Assembly: GCA_947503835.1 (NCBI GenBank)
Contig: CANNFM010000020.1
Location: 1 to 64,000, forward strand
Direction of reading: 5' to 3'
Length of the DNA stretch: 64,000 bases
DNA from: an uncultured Aquimarina sp.
GTDB lineage: Bacteria > Bacteroidota > Bacteroidia > Flavobacteriales > Flavobacteriaceae
Shown here in pieces: positions 31,745 through 40,115 of the stretch. The notes beneath the pieces are model-generated. The model ran no database searches and was not told the origin of the DNA. It saw only the letters and a program-made list of their open reading frames with translations. The translations under genes and the position numbers were made by a program. How positions within the stretch are numbered: position 1 is the stretch's first letter; each line of letters opens with the position of its first letter.

Positions 31745-32533
31745 CTAATGAGTGGTCATCTCTTTTAGATAATAGGAAGGAGTTTGGCCCGTGTATTTTT
31801 TAAATGTTCGAATAAAATGTGACTGATCAGAAAATCCACTATCGAGGCCAACTTCGATCAATCTATCGTAATTTGTTTCATTCAGCTTATGCAAGGAACA
31901 CTGAAATTGTATAATCTTGGCAAATTGTTTTGGCGTTAGGCCAACTTGCGTCATGAAATTACGTTCAAAAGTACGCTCGGTTACATACAATTGTTCTAAT
32001 ACTTCTTTTATCTTTATTTGTCCGTTATGCTGAAGAATGATTGAGATAGCTTGTTGAATCCTATCATCCTTAGATTCTTGATTGGATGTAATCAATTCTA
32101 GCATTAAGTCAGAAATGATTTCTACTTGTTCTTCTAGGTTTTTAGAGTGAATAAGCGCTTTTCTAAATCCTTCGACATCAATGTGATCTAATTGAAGCAG
32201 ATCAAAACAGTCATCGTTAAGTTCTTTAGGATCTACTCCTAATAAGTACTTGGAAGCAAAAGGATACAATTGAACAACGACAAATTTAAAAGGGCCTTTT
32301 GTGTCTAAGGAGACTGGATCCAGAGTTTGACCGTATAAAAAAAGCTCAGATAATTTCTTTTCTTTTGGGAGTAAATAAAAACCATTTTCGGATTGCTGAA
32401 ACATGATGCCTGGATATCCGTCTGCATATAATGGAATGTTAGTATGAGAAGTTGACGCAGCACTCTCTTGAACCATAATGCAATTAATAAAAGGTTCCAG
32501 GTCCTTTCGCACGATAAACTCCACTTCCTTCAT
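31745..32533 (-). CDS. AraC-family transcriptional regulator
   Basis: A 262-residue regulator. The N-terminal half is a cupin-like sensing domain (DUF6597 type: YADGYPGIMFQQ, FLYGQTLDPVSLD). The C-terminal half has two helix-turn-helix motifs: IKEVLEQLYVTERTFERNFM and the signature DSGFSDQSHFIRTFKKYTG, then TPSYYLK. It probably controls the adjacent NAD(P)-binding protein gene and itself; no operator could be picked out. Confidence 0.9.
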   Translation of the reverse strand: MKEVEFIVRKDLEPFINCIMVQESAASTSHTNIPLYADGYPGIMFQQSENGFYLLPKEKKLSELFLYGQTLDPVSLDTKGPFKFVVVQLYPFASKYLLGVDPKELNDDCFDLLQLDHIDVEGFRKALIHSKNLEEQVEIISDLMLELITSNQESKDDRIQQAISIILQHNGQIKIKEVLEQLYVTERTFERNFMTQVGLTPKQFAKIIQFQCSLHKLNETNYDRLIEVGLDSGFSDQSHFIRTFKKYTGQTPSYYLKEMTTH

Positions 32534-32698
32534 GATGGGTGATTTTTACATTTTACACGACTCTCTTAACTAAAGATAAAACTTTCATTTTTCTAACCCT
32601 CTTATAAGTACTAATGATATTCATTATTGTAAAAAGAGTAGCGCAACCGGTAAGATATAAAAATAGAGTATTTTGTTCTTGATGTAGAACATATACAC

Positions 32699-33130
32699 TT
32701 ATTGTTTTACTAAATAATCATGCAATAGCTTAGTTAGTAGTTCTGTCCATCCTCCCTGGAAGTTTTTAATATCAAAATCTGCATTGTCTTGTGGGAAGGT
32801 TTCAATTCCGGTATGAGTTAATGTTACCTGTGTTTTGTTTCCTTCTTCAATTAAATCGAAGGTTACTAGAGAGGAACCTTCAAGATTTTCATACTCCCAA
32901 CTGTATTGAAGTCTTTTATGAGGTATTACTTCGGTGATTTTACATAAATGCATATAATGTTCGCCCTTTACACCCTGGCCAGCAAATTGAAATTCGAAGC
33001 CCACTTCGGCTTTAAATTCTGAGAGGTCAAAATACCATTTTTTCATTTCTTCTTTGTCGGTTAATGCCTTCCAAACTTTTTGAATTGGAGCATCATATAC
33101 TTCTTTAACGACTACAGTTTTCATTTTCAT
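32699..33130 (-). CDS. SRPBCC/AHSA1-family protein
   Basis: A 143-residue protein of the Aha1/START-like SRPBCC family: YDAPIQKVWKALTDKEEMKKWYFD at the N-terminus, YSWEYENLEGSSLVTFDLIE in the middle, and the end NFQGGWTELLTKLLHDYL. It overlaps the ArsR-type regulator gene by 4 bp, a very common arrangement in which both are expressed from one autoregulated promoter. Its ligand is unknown. Confidence 0.9.
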   Translation of the reverse strand: MKMKTVVVKEVYDAPIQKVWKALTDKEEMKKWYFDLSEFKAEVGFEFQFAGQGVKGEHYMHLCKITEVIPHKRLQYSWEYENLEGSSLVTFDLIEEGNKTQVTLTHTGIETFPQDNADFDIKNFQGGWTELLTKLLHDYLVKQ

Positions 33131-33498
33131 TTTTTCTTTTTAGGTAAAGGTTTAGTACTATCTACAGATGGATCTGAAGCTGTTTTAGACTCAGCTTCAA
33201 CAATATGTTTAAGGGCTTGTAATTTTTTGGTCCAGAAGATACTATATTGCGCTGTCCAGTCATGAACCTCATTTAGTTTCTCGAGTTTAGCCTCGCAAAT
33301 TCTTTGTCGACCTTGTTGTTTTATAGCGATAAGATTACACTCCTGAAGAATTTTGATGTGTAGTGAAACCGCCTGCCTGCTCATATTGAAGTTCTCTGAA
33401 ATGGCATTAAGGTTAAGACTTTGATTGGCTAATAAATCAATAATCTTGCGTCTTGTAGGGTCTGCAATGGCCTGAAAAACATCTCTTCTTATCTCCAT
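33127..33498 (-). CDS. ArsR-family winged-helix repressor
   Basis: A 123-residue regulator. AIADPTRRKIIDLLANQSLN, then NMSRQAVSLHIKILQECNLI and the wing KQQGRQRICEAKL, are the ArsR signature of the subgroup paired with SRPBCC proteins. There is no CxC metal site, so it is not a metal sensor. It ends with a Pro/Lys-rich tail KPLPKKKK. Two palindromes lie just upstream of its start and overlap its promoter. Confidence 0.9.
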   Translation of the reverse strand: MEIRRDVFQAIADPTRRKIIDLLANQSLNLNAISENFNMSRQAVSLHIKILQECNLIAIKQQGRQRICEAKLEKLNEVHDWTAQYSIFWTKKLQALKHIVEAESKTASDPSVDSTKPLPKKKK

Positions 33499-33510
33499 AA
33501 TAATATTATA

Positions 33511-33528
33511 TGCAAGTATATGCTTGCA
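33511..33528 (-). promoter_or_regulatory. Operator-like palindrome 1
   Basis: TGCAAGTATATGCTTGCA: TGCAAG and CTTGCA arms around a 6-bp centre, 13 bp upstream of the regulator start codon and downstream of the predicted -7 box. Confidence 0.6.
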
Positions 33529-33560
33529 AATATAAACGCAAGTATTTACTTGCGCAAGTT
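33529..33560 (-). promoter_or_regulatory. ArsR-SRPBCC promoter with operator palindrome 2
   Basis: On the minus strand a TTG is followed after 20 bp by TATATTTG, matching the Bacteroidetes consensus. The 20-bp spacer holds CGCAAGTA-TT-TACTTGCG (33537-33554), a palindrome with perfect 8-bp arms. A repressor bound here would block RNA polymerase, so autorepression is likely. Confidence 0.65.
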
Positions 33561-33644
33561 TTTGTTTAAAAAAAATCAGAAAAGTTTTTGATACACTTTG
33601 TGTTAGGTTGTGTTTCTTGGGTATTAGAAATCCGAGTAGATCAT

Positions 33645-34130
33645 TTAATTTTCAGTTTTGGTATTTAAAATTGCTGATTGGCCGTTAAGCAATTTCCATC
33701 CGCTTTCTCTTTTTATTATAGTACCCGACTCTATAATGGATACCTTTGATTCAATTCCTAGAGTATCAATCATCTGGCCATTCACTATTCCGGTGTAATT
33801 GGCTATTGTATTTGATAGAGGAAATACCTGTAAAGTATCCCACTCAAATTTAACTACTCTAAGCGATTTCGCATTTGCTTCTAGTATAGTACGAACAGAG
33901 TCATAATGTAATGCAGATTTATATCCAGGAGGAACCCAAAAGAATTCGGGTGATTTGTCTAAATAAAAGAATTCGGCAGTCAACCCTTCCTTATTTATGT
34001 CTGTGTGATAATCAGAGAACATCTGTACTATTTCGTCGATAATCTGCTCATCATCAAAATTGCTTGATTTCTGTGGATTATCACATGAAATCAGTGCGAG
34101 TATAGTATATATGTACAGTATTTGCTTCAT
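33645..34130 (-). CDS. Lipoprotein with DUF4440/SnoaL-like domain
   Basis: A 161-residue exported lipoprotein. Signal MKQILYIYTILALISC gives a lipobox ending ALISC. The mature part has a helix DEQIIDEIVQMFSDYH, then strands ending LRVVKFEWDTLQVFPLSNTI and KRESGWKLLNGQSA, the order seen in DUF4440/SnoaL-like (NTF2-fold) proteins. It is 62 bp from the hydrolase lipoprotein gene upstream on the same strand. Confidence 0.7.
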   Translation of the reverse strand: MKQILYIYTILALISCDNPQKSSNFDDEQIIDEIVQMFSDYHTDINKEGLTAEFFYLDKSPEFFWVPPGYKSALHYDSVRTILEANAKSLRVVKFEWDTLQVFPLSNTIANYTGIVNGQMIDTLGIESKVSIIESGTIIKRESGWKLLNGQSAILNTKTEN

Positions 34131-34191
34131 TGTTTTGTCTTTTAGCCTAACTTAAAAACATACTTTTCTATATGTCATTTAATGATTACCC

Positions 34192-35325
34192 TTACAGCTC
34201 AGCACTTTCATACAAATATCCAGCCGCTGCATCTCCTATTTTTTTATGATTATGGCCTGTGTTAGGTACTATTTTTAACGTCCAGTTAAAATCGAGTCCC
34301 ATTTCTTGAGCTTTTGCTTTTGAGTACTTAAAAAAGAATGTGCCTCTTTCTAATCGATGCAGGCCTTGTTTATCTACAGAAACAGAGTGTAATAATGTTC
34401 CTCCTTTTTCGGTTGCATTATCAAGTTCACCAATCAATACAATTAGTTTCTTTTTGAATATAGATGGAAGATATTCTACATGAAAAGGAGCATTCTTTAC
34501 TCCAAAAGGAAGTATAAAATCATTGCTTGGTAAGGTATAAAAACCAGAGTTTCCTGCTATGATATAATTTGCTTTGGACTCTTTTTGAAAAATGGCCATA
34601 CGGTGCAAGATCTGTCCACCTGCAGAATGTCCAAAAATATCATAGGTGGTTTGTGTGGATTTTAATTTCTGAACAGTAAGATCAAAAACTCTATCAAAAT
34701 CATTAAAAATCCATTCATCCGAATTCTCATTGATCTTGAATGTAAATTTACTTTCATCCATATTTGCCACATTTGTATTTTCTACATACTCAATACTATT
34801 TTTTATATCCAAATCATACATAATTCCGCATAGGTGGTACGCACCAAAATCATATTCTTTTTCTGGATACATTAAGGATAGGATCAACACTCCGTATTTT
34901 TCTGATTCTTCAATCCACGCATTTCGATAACTATCTCCATTCCTTCCTGCACCGGGAACAACAATCAAAATCCTGGATTCTGGGCGATAATTTTTTGGTT
35001 TGTGGTAATACACTTTTATTGTTTTTTCCTTGTTTCCAACTCCACCATCTATCAAAAATTCACCAGAACCTTCATTAATATTGATAGCATTTACTATTAG
35101 TTCTTTTTTTGCTTTGAGTTCACTTTTTTTGATGAGTTTCATATTACAATGTGGACAGACTCCGGGCTTGGAAAAAAAAAGCGCGTCACACGATTGATCA
35201 CAAGGTGTACATACATATTTGCCATCTTGTTTTTGACAAGCAATACTGAGTACTGCAAAAATGAATATTGACAAAAAAATAGACTTGTTTTTCACTTGTT
35301 TATTTTTAAAGACTATGGGTTTCAA
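34192..35325 (-). CDS. Lipoprotein: heavy-metal-binding motif fused to alpha/beta hydrolase
   Basis: A 377-residue exported lipoprotein (signal ending LSIAC). The mature N-terminus has YVCTPCDQSCDALFFSKPGV followed by CPHCNMKLI, four or five cysteines in the layout of the heavy-metal-binding domain found in copper transport proteins (CPMHP ... PGKCPKCGM). Then comes an alpha/beta hydrolase: IVVPGAGRNGD, nucleophile motif FGHSAGGQ, and a final GHNH that supplies the catalytic His. Substrate unknown. The fusion is uncommon. Confidence 0.75.
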   Translation of the reverse strand: MKPIVFKNKQVKNKSIFLSIFIFAVLSIACQKQDGKYVCTPCDQSCDALFFSKPGVCPHCNMKLIKKSELKAKKELIVNAININEGSGEFLIDGGVGNKEKTIKVYYHKPKNYRPESRILIVVPGAGRNGDSYRNAWIEESEKYGVLILSLMYPEKEYDFGAYHLCGIMYDLDIKNSIEYVENTNVANMDESKFTFKINENSDEWIFNDFDRVFDLTVQKLKSTQTTYDIFGHSAGGQILHRMAIFQKESKANYIIAGNSGFYTLPSNDFILPFGVKNAPFHVEYLPSIFKKKLIVLIGELDNATEKGGTLLHSVSVDKQGLHRLERGTFFFKYSKAKAQEMGLDFNWTLKIVPNTGHNHKKIGDAAAGYLYESAEL

Positions 35326-35336
35326 TTCATCGAAAC

Positions 35337-35798
35337 CTATTGCTTAACATACCATTTAACCGAAAAAGTAGCCTGACCATGTCCTATTATTTCTCCTGTC
35401 ACTACGTTTCGCATCATGGTATCTGATTTGCCATTACTGCCAGCGATTAAAGACCATTCTAAGTTTTCTTTTAGCGTAATTGTCTGGTCATCAAAGCTGG
35501 GTGTTTGACCAATAATGGGGTCAATTTGGGCAAATACGATAGTATCACTTAAAACCGTCAAGAATTTGGCATCGGCAAAATGCTCTACCTTTTTTGTAGG
35601 GTCACTTTTTCTTTGTGATGACCAGTAGATGCGTATTTGTTCCCCTGATCGTGCAGATTTAACGAGTGTCTCTATTTTACCCTCAATAGTTTTTCCGTCT
35701 TTATCATTGTGATAAATAAGTTTCCAATGGCCGCTATCTTGAGAAAAACTATTGAATGATAACCAGAGGAATACTACACATGCAAGTGCTTTTTTCAT
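35337..35798 (-). CDS. Secreted small protein, unknown function
   Basis: A 153-residue exported protein. The signal MKKALACVVFLWLSFNSFSQ defines the start, which removes 18 upstream codons. The mature part is a single beta-rich domain (GHWKLIYHNDKDGKTIEGK ... FSVKWYVK). I recognise no family. It lies 11 bp upstream of the hydrolase lipoprotein gene and may be co-transcribed with it. Confidence 0.65.
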   Translation of the reverse strand: MKKALACVVFLWLSFNSFSQDSGHWKLIYHNDKDGKTIEGKIETLVKSARSGEQIRIYWSSQRKSDPTKKVEHFADAKFLTVLSDTIVFAQIDPIIGQTPSFDDQTITLKENLEWSLIAGSNGKSDTMMRNVVTGEIIGHGQATFSVKWYVKQ

Positions 35799-35863
35799 TA
35801 TATACTTTCTATTAGTGATCAATTGAATGAACGAAAAGAAATTATATCCCATTTCTTTAACTA

Positions 35864-36148
35864 TTAATACTTAATAAACGATTTATGCTCATAACACCAG
35901 GCCCAGTTTTCTTTGGGTTCGGCCGAAATCACAACTGTATGATCGTTATGTAATTGATAATGATGACTTGCATGTTTATTGGGGGATGAGTCACAACATA
36001 GGGTCACTCCACATTCCTGGCAGGTGCGCAAATGTACCCAACTGTCTCCCGTTTTTATACATTCTGCACATTCATAAGCTGTGTTTTTTTTGATGTTGGT
36101 TACATCAAAATTCTCTAGATGCTCGCATATTTTGGTTCGTAGTTTCAT
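35864..36148 (-). CDS. UBP-type zinc finger protein
   Basis: A 94-residue single-domain zinc finger of the ZnF-UBP type. The Cys/His ligands appear as CEHL, CAECIKTGDSWVHLRTCQEC, TLCCDSSPNKHASHHYQLHN and DHTVV. In eukaryotes the fold binds the ubiquitin C-terminus; in bacteria it is found beside redox genes with no known ligand. It overlaps the response regulator-reductase gene by 4 bp and is the last gene of the operon. Confidence 0.9.
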   Translation of the reverse strand: MKLRTKICEHLENFDVTNIKKNTAYECAECIKTGDSWVHLRTCQECGVTLCCDSSPNKHASHHYQLHNDHTVVISAEPKENWAWCYEHKSFIKY

Positions 36149-37809
36149 ATCTCTGCTAAATATTCATGTACAAATTTTATTGCCATGGCACCTTCACCGA
36201 CGGCAGAAGCAACTCTATTCATAGCACCTGCTCGTACATCGCCGGAGGCAAAAGTTCCTGGACTACAAGTTTCTAATAAGAACGGTTCTCTGTTTTTTTT
36301 CCAGACTTTTTTGAAGTTATCATATCGCGTTAGGTCTCTACCAGTTTCAATAAACCCTCTTTCATTTTTTATAATGTCTAATGCAATCCATTCTGTATAA
36401 GGTTTGGCACCAATAAATATAAATAATGCATCAGCCGGCACTGTTTTATTTTCTGAGGTTTGACTATGGGTAAGCTCTAACAAGGTAAGTCGTTCGTTTT
36501 CTCCGGTTGCTTTGGTGATGTTGGTATATCCTAGTAGCGTAATATTATCAATTGCTTCAATTTGATCGATTAAATAGCTAGACATACTGCTACTTAGATC
36601 TTTTTTACGAACAGTGATATATACATTTTTGGCAAATTTAGATAGATATACGGCCGATTGCCCAGCAGAATTACCGCCACCTACAATATATACTTCTTTA
36701 TTGTTGCAAGCTTGTGCTTCGGTCATAGAGGATCCATAATAGATCCCAGCCCCTGTATAATCATCAATACCCTGAGCTTCTAGTTTCCTATAATTAACAC
36801 CAGTCGTAATCACAACGCTTTTTGTACGTATACATTCTCCATTGCCTAATGTGATACTCTTATATCCGTCCTTTTCTGAAATGGAAGTCACTTCTTGTGG
36901 GGATAAAAACTCGATCCCAAATCGTTTGGCTTGAGTAATGGCGCGATGCGTTAATTCTTGTCCGCTTAATCCATTAGGAAAACCTAGGTAATTTTCTATT
37001 CTCGAACTGGTTCCGGCTTGCCCTCCTGGGGCATGTTTCTCAATAAGTAAGGTTTTTAAACCTTCTGAACCTCCATAAACAGCTGCTGCAAGCCCAGAAG
37101 GACCGGCTCCAATAATAACTACATCATATAAGTTATCTTTAGGATGTGCATTTAGACCTAAAGCCGTTGCAAGCTCAACAATACTTGGGTTTTTGTAACA
37201 TTCACCATCTTGTAAAGAAACAACAGGCATGTCTGTTGTTTTTAGATCATAGAGCTCTATAATTTCTTTGGCTTTATCACTAGCCTCTACATCTAACCAT
37301 TGAAATGGAAATAAATTTGCAGATAAAAAATCTTTAATATCATGAGATTTTGGAGAAAATTGATATCCTAAAACAGAGATACCGTCAAATTCTGGTTGAT
37401 AATGTAATTGCCAAACATCGAGTAAATCATTTAATGTTGGGTATAGTTTTTCTTCGGGTGGGTTCCAGGGTTTGGTTAGGTAATAGTCTAATTGTACATC
37501 ATTGATCGCTTTGATTGCTGCATCGGTATCAGAATACGCCGTTAATAATACTTTTTTGGCTTCGGGGTAGTGTTTTTTTGCTTCAGAAAGGAATTCTACG
37601 CCTAACATTTCTGGCATTCTTTGATCAACTAGAAATAACGCTACGGTTTCATTTTTCTTTTTTAGATCCACCAGCGCTTCCAAAGCATCATTTGCAGAAT
37701 CGGTACTCATGATTCTATACGCTTTACGATATTCAGATTTCAAATCGCGTGATATAGCCCGCAGTACTTGTGCGTCATCATCCAGTGCAAATATGATAGG
37801 TTTCTTCAT
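36145..37809 (-). CDS. Response regulator fused to thioredoxin-reductase-like FAD oxidoreductase
   Basis: A 554-residue fusion. Residues 1-125 are a receiver domain with Asp10/Asp11, phospho-acceptor Asp62 (LFLVDQRMPE), Thr90 and Lys113 (LTKPW). Residues 145-225 look like a glutaredoxin-type domain whose active site reads FSPKSHD instead of CPYC. From 230 on is a thioredoxin-reductase-like part with GAGPSG (234-239), GGQAGTSSRIENYLGFP and the NADPH motif IVGGGNSAGQSA. The CxxC pair of thioredoxin reductase is missing (IYYGSSMTEA). It lies 3 bp from the aldo/keto reductase gene in the operon. Confidence 0.9.
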   Translation of the reverse strand: MKKPIIFALDDDAQVLRAISRDLKSEYRKAYRIMSTDSANDALEALVDLKKKNETVALFLVDQRMPEMLGVEFLSEAKKHYPEAKKVLLTAYSDTDAAIKAINDVQLDYYLTKPWNPPEEKLYPTLNDLLDVWQLHYQPEFDGISVLGYQFSPKSHDIKDFLSANLFPFQWLDVEASDKAKEIIELYDLKTTDMPVVSLQDGECYKNPSIVELATALGLNAHPKDNLYDVVIIGAGPSGLAAAVYGGSEGLKTLLIEKHAPGGQAGTSSRIENYLGFPNGLSGQELTHRAITQAKRFGIEFLSPQEVTSISEKDGYKSITLGNGECIRTKSVVITTGVNYRKLEAQGIDDYTGAGIYYGSSMTEAQACNNKEVYIVGGGNSAGQSAVYLSKFAKNVYITVRKKDLSSSMSSYLIDQIEAIDNITLLGYTNITKATGENERLTLLELTHSQTSENKTVPADALFIFIGAKPYTEWIALDIIKNERGFIETGRDLTRYDNFKKVWKKNREPFLLETCSPGTFASGDVRAGAMNRVASAVGEGAMAIKFVHEYLAEI

Positions 37810-37812
37810 AGT

Positions 37813-38649
37813 CTAAAAATTGAAATTATTAGGATCCGGTCCTATTCGTTGGTTTTTGTCTAATGAATCGATATACGCTACATCTTCTTTTGTCAACTCA
37901 AAGTCAAAGAGATCTGCGTTAGCAATGATTCGTTCTTTTTTAACTGATTTCGGAATGGTGATCACACCTTTCTGGAGATTCCATCGAAGCACAATTTGGG
38001 CAGCGGTTTTCTTGTATTTCTTAACTAAACCATCTAATGTAGACAGTCCAAAAATTTTACCCTGCATCATAGGTGACCACGCTTCATATAAGATTTGATG
38101 TTCACTACAGAAATCAATCAGATCTTGTTGGAGCAAATGTGGATGAAATTCCATCTGATTAACCATGGGTACTATTTCGGTATGTTCTATTAGATCCTCT
38201 AGGTGATGTTGCATAAAATTACTTACTCCGATCGCTCGTATACGTTTTTCTTTGTATAATGTTTCTAATGCTTTCCAGGTATCTATATATTTATTTTTGA
38301 CCGGCCAATGTATTAAGTACAAATCCAGATAATCAAGTTGTAATCGATTAATACTTTCTTCAAAAGCTTTTATGGTAGTATCGTATCCCTGATCGGCATT
38401 CCATACTTTACTAACCACAAAAATATCTTCTCTTGGTATCGAGCTAGTTTGTATTGCTTTTCCAACACCTTCTTCATTTTTGTAAATACTAGCAGTATCG
38501 ATATGCCGATATCCTACATCAAGTGCCCAATGGATTGCATCGATCACCTCTTTATCATTATCTGCTAGATATACACCTAGCCCCAAATAAGGCATCTTAA
38601 CACCATTATGTAATTGAAATGTTCCTTTTATATCTGTAATTGTCTTCAT
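37813..38649 (-). CDS. Aldo/keto reductase
   Basis: A 278-residue AKR of the 2,5-diketogluconate reductase group. The catalytic tetrad is visible: Asp and Tyr in YRHIDTASIYKNEEGVG, Lys in DIFVVSKVW, His in DLYLIHWPVK. The NADPH-binding segment ITIPKSVKKERI is intact. Substrate not predictable. It is the second gene of the kinase-led operon (10 bp after the kinase, 3 bp before the fusion protein), which suggests a role in reductive detoxification under that control. Confidence 0.9.
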   Translation of the reverse strand: MKTITDIKGTFQLHNGVKMPYLGLGVYLADNDKEVIDAIHWALDVGYRHIDTASIYKNEEGVGKAIQTSSIPREDIFVVSKVWNADQGYDTTIKAFEESINRLQLDYLDLYLIHWPVKNKYIDTWKALETLYKEKRIRAIGVSNFMQHHLEDLIEHTEIVPMVNQMEFHPHLLQQDLIDFCSEHQILYEAWSPMMQGKIFGLSTLDGLVKKYKKTAAQIVLRWNLQKGVITIPKSVKKERIIANADLFDFELTKEDVAYIDSLDKNQRIGPDPNNFNF

Positions 38650-38659
38650 AAACTCAGGT

Positions 38660-40048
38660 TTAAATAATAGGTAAACAAACTGTGAATGTGGTTTTTCCTT
38701 TTTTTGAAATTACCTTAATATCTCCGTTGTGCTGATTGATAATTCGTTGTACTACTTCTAATCCCATTCCTGTACCTTTTCCTATACTTTTGGTAGTAAA
38801 AAAAGGGTCGAAAATTTTATTGAGATGTTCTTCTGGGATTCCTTTTCCGTTATCGGTAATTTCAATTTTTATAAAATCGCCATCTTTTAATGTTTTAATA
38901 GTTAGAGAACCAGAATGCTCCATGGCATCAACTGCATTGTCAATAAGGTTTGTCCATACCTGGTTGATTTCACTAACAAAAATTTTTGGTTTAGGAAGAT
39001 CGTTCTGAAAATCTTTTTCTAAACTAATATTTTTCTTTTTCAGTTTATGATTAAGCATGGTTAATGTACTTTTTATACCTGTATGAATATCTGTAGGCGC
39101 TTTTTCTGGCGCTTGATCCATATGCGTATAGCTTTTTACAGATTGTACCAGGCTTGATATTCTATCAGAAGCCTCTTCAATTTCGTCTACCATTTTTTCT
39201 GTAGTCAACACATTTTCGATCCATTCTATGGCATTAGGAAAATTATGATCCCCGATAGCCTTATGAATTTCTTCCACAGTAGGAATATCCATACAAAAAT
39301 CGAGTAGCGTTTCGGTAAGTTCAAAAGCATCATCTACACCGTGATCCTCTAACCACTCTTCTAATTCATCCTCTTTCTCGTTACGCTCAGTAAGTTTCAT
39401 GTTGTTCTCAGGGCGGTTATTGATCTTATCAAAAAGTATATTATTTAGAATGTCTACTTCATGTTCTGAAATTTTGATCGAGGTAATTTTTTTAAATTTT
39501 TCGGGGACATTGCTTAAATGCTTTTTTAAAGCCTTTGCACTGCGCAACATTGCTGAAGCTGGGTTGTTAAGCTCATGTGCTAATCCTGCGGATAATTTAC
39601 CTAATGCCATCATTTTTTCTGATTGCACATTGTTTTTAGTAAATTCTCGTACACGTGATGTCATATGGTGAACCAGGCTTTCGGTAAGTTCGTAATGATT
39701 TGCAACCATTTCTTTAAAGAATGATTTGTCTAGAAATAAGACTTCGGTATCTTCTATTACTTCACCATATCCCATCGCAGAACTCATTCTTGAGAAGGGA
39801 AGTAGTCCTGTAATTCTATTTTTCGTGATTTGGTCAAATACCTTATAGTTTCCGTTTTGTTCGAACTTAATTTCTAATTTTCCTTCAAGAATAATAGAGA
39901 GTTTGTCAACAACATCTCCTTTTTGAAAAACATACTCTCCTGGCTTAAAAGATTCAATCTGCGATTTCTCAATTAACCATTCCAATTGTTTTTCGGGAAC
40001 ATGAATAAAGTCTGGTATTTCTTTGAGATGTTGTGCCATGATTTTCAT
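38660..40048 (-). CDS. Histidine kinase with cyclic-nucleotide-binding-type sensor
   Basis: A 462-residue soluble kinase with no membrane helix. Residues 1-130 form a cNMP-binding (CAP-like) domain: IESFKPGEYVFQKGDVVDKL, LEGKLEIKFEQNG, GYGEVIEDTEVLFL. The dimerisation box has phospho-acceptor His158 (LSAGLAHELNNPASAML). After a long charged linker come the catalytic boxes DNAVDAMEHSG, DNGKGIPEEHLNKIFDPFF and GKGTGMGLEV. It is first in the operon and should phosphorylate the receiver of the fusion protein encoded two genes downstream. Confidence 0.9.
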   Translation of the reverse strand: MKIMAQHLKEIPDFIHVPEKQLEWLIEKSQIESFKPGEYVFQKGDVVDKLSIILEGKLEIKFEQNGNYKVFDQITKNRITGLLPFSRMSSAMGYGEVIEDTEVLFLDKSFFKEMVANHYELTESLVHHMTSRVREFTKNNVQSEKMMALGKLSAGLAHELNNPASAMLRSAKALKKHLSNVPEKFKKITSIKISEHEVDILNNILFDKINNRPENNMKLTERNEKEDELEEWLEDHGVDDAFELTETLLDFCMDIPTVEEIHKAIGDHNFPNAIEWIENVLTTEKMVDEIEEASDRISSLVQSVKSYTHMDQAPEKAPTDIHTGIKSTLTMLNHKLKKKNISLEKDFQNDLPKPKIFVSEINQVWTNLIDNAVDAMEHSGSLTIKTLKDGDFIKIEITDNGKGIPEEHLNKIFDPFFTTKSIGKGTGMGLEVVQRIINQHNGDIKVISKKGKTTFTVCLPII

Positions 40049-40115
40049 CTTCTAAAATTAGTCAATAAAAAATCACCTTTAAATAGTACAATTCTTAAGG
40101 TTTTTATAAAATTAG

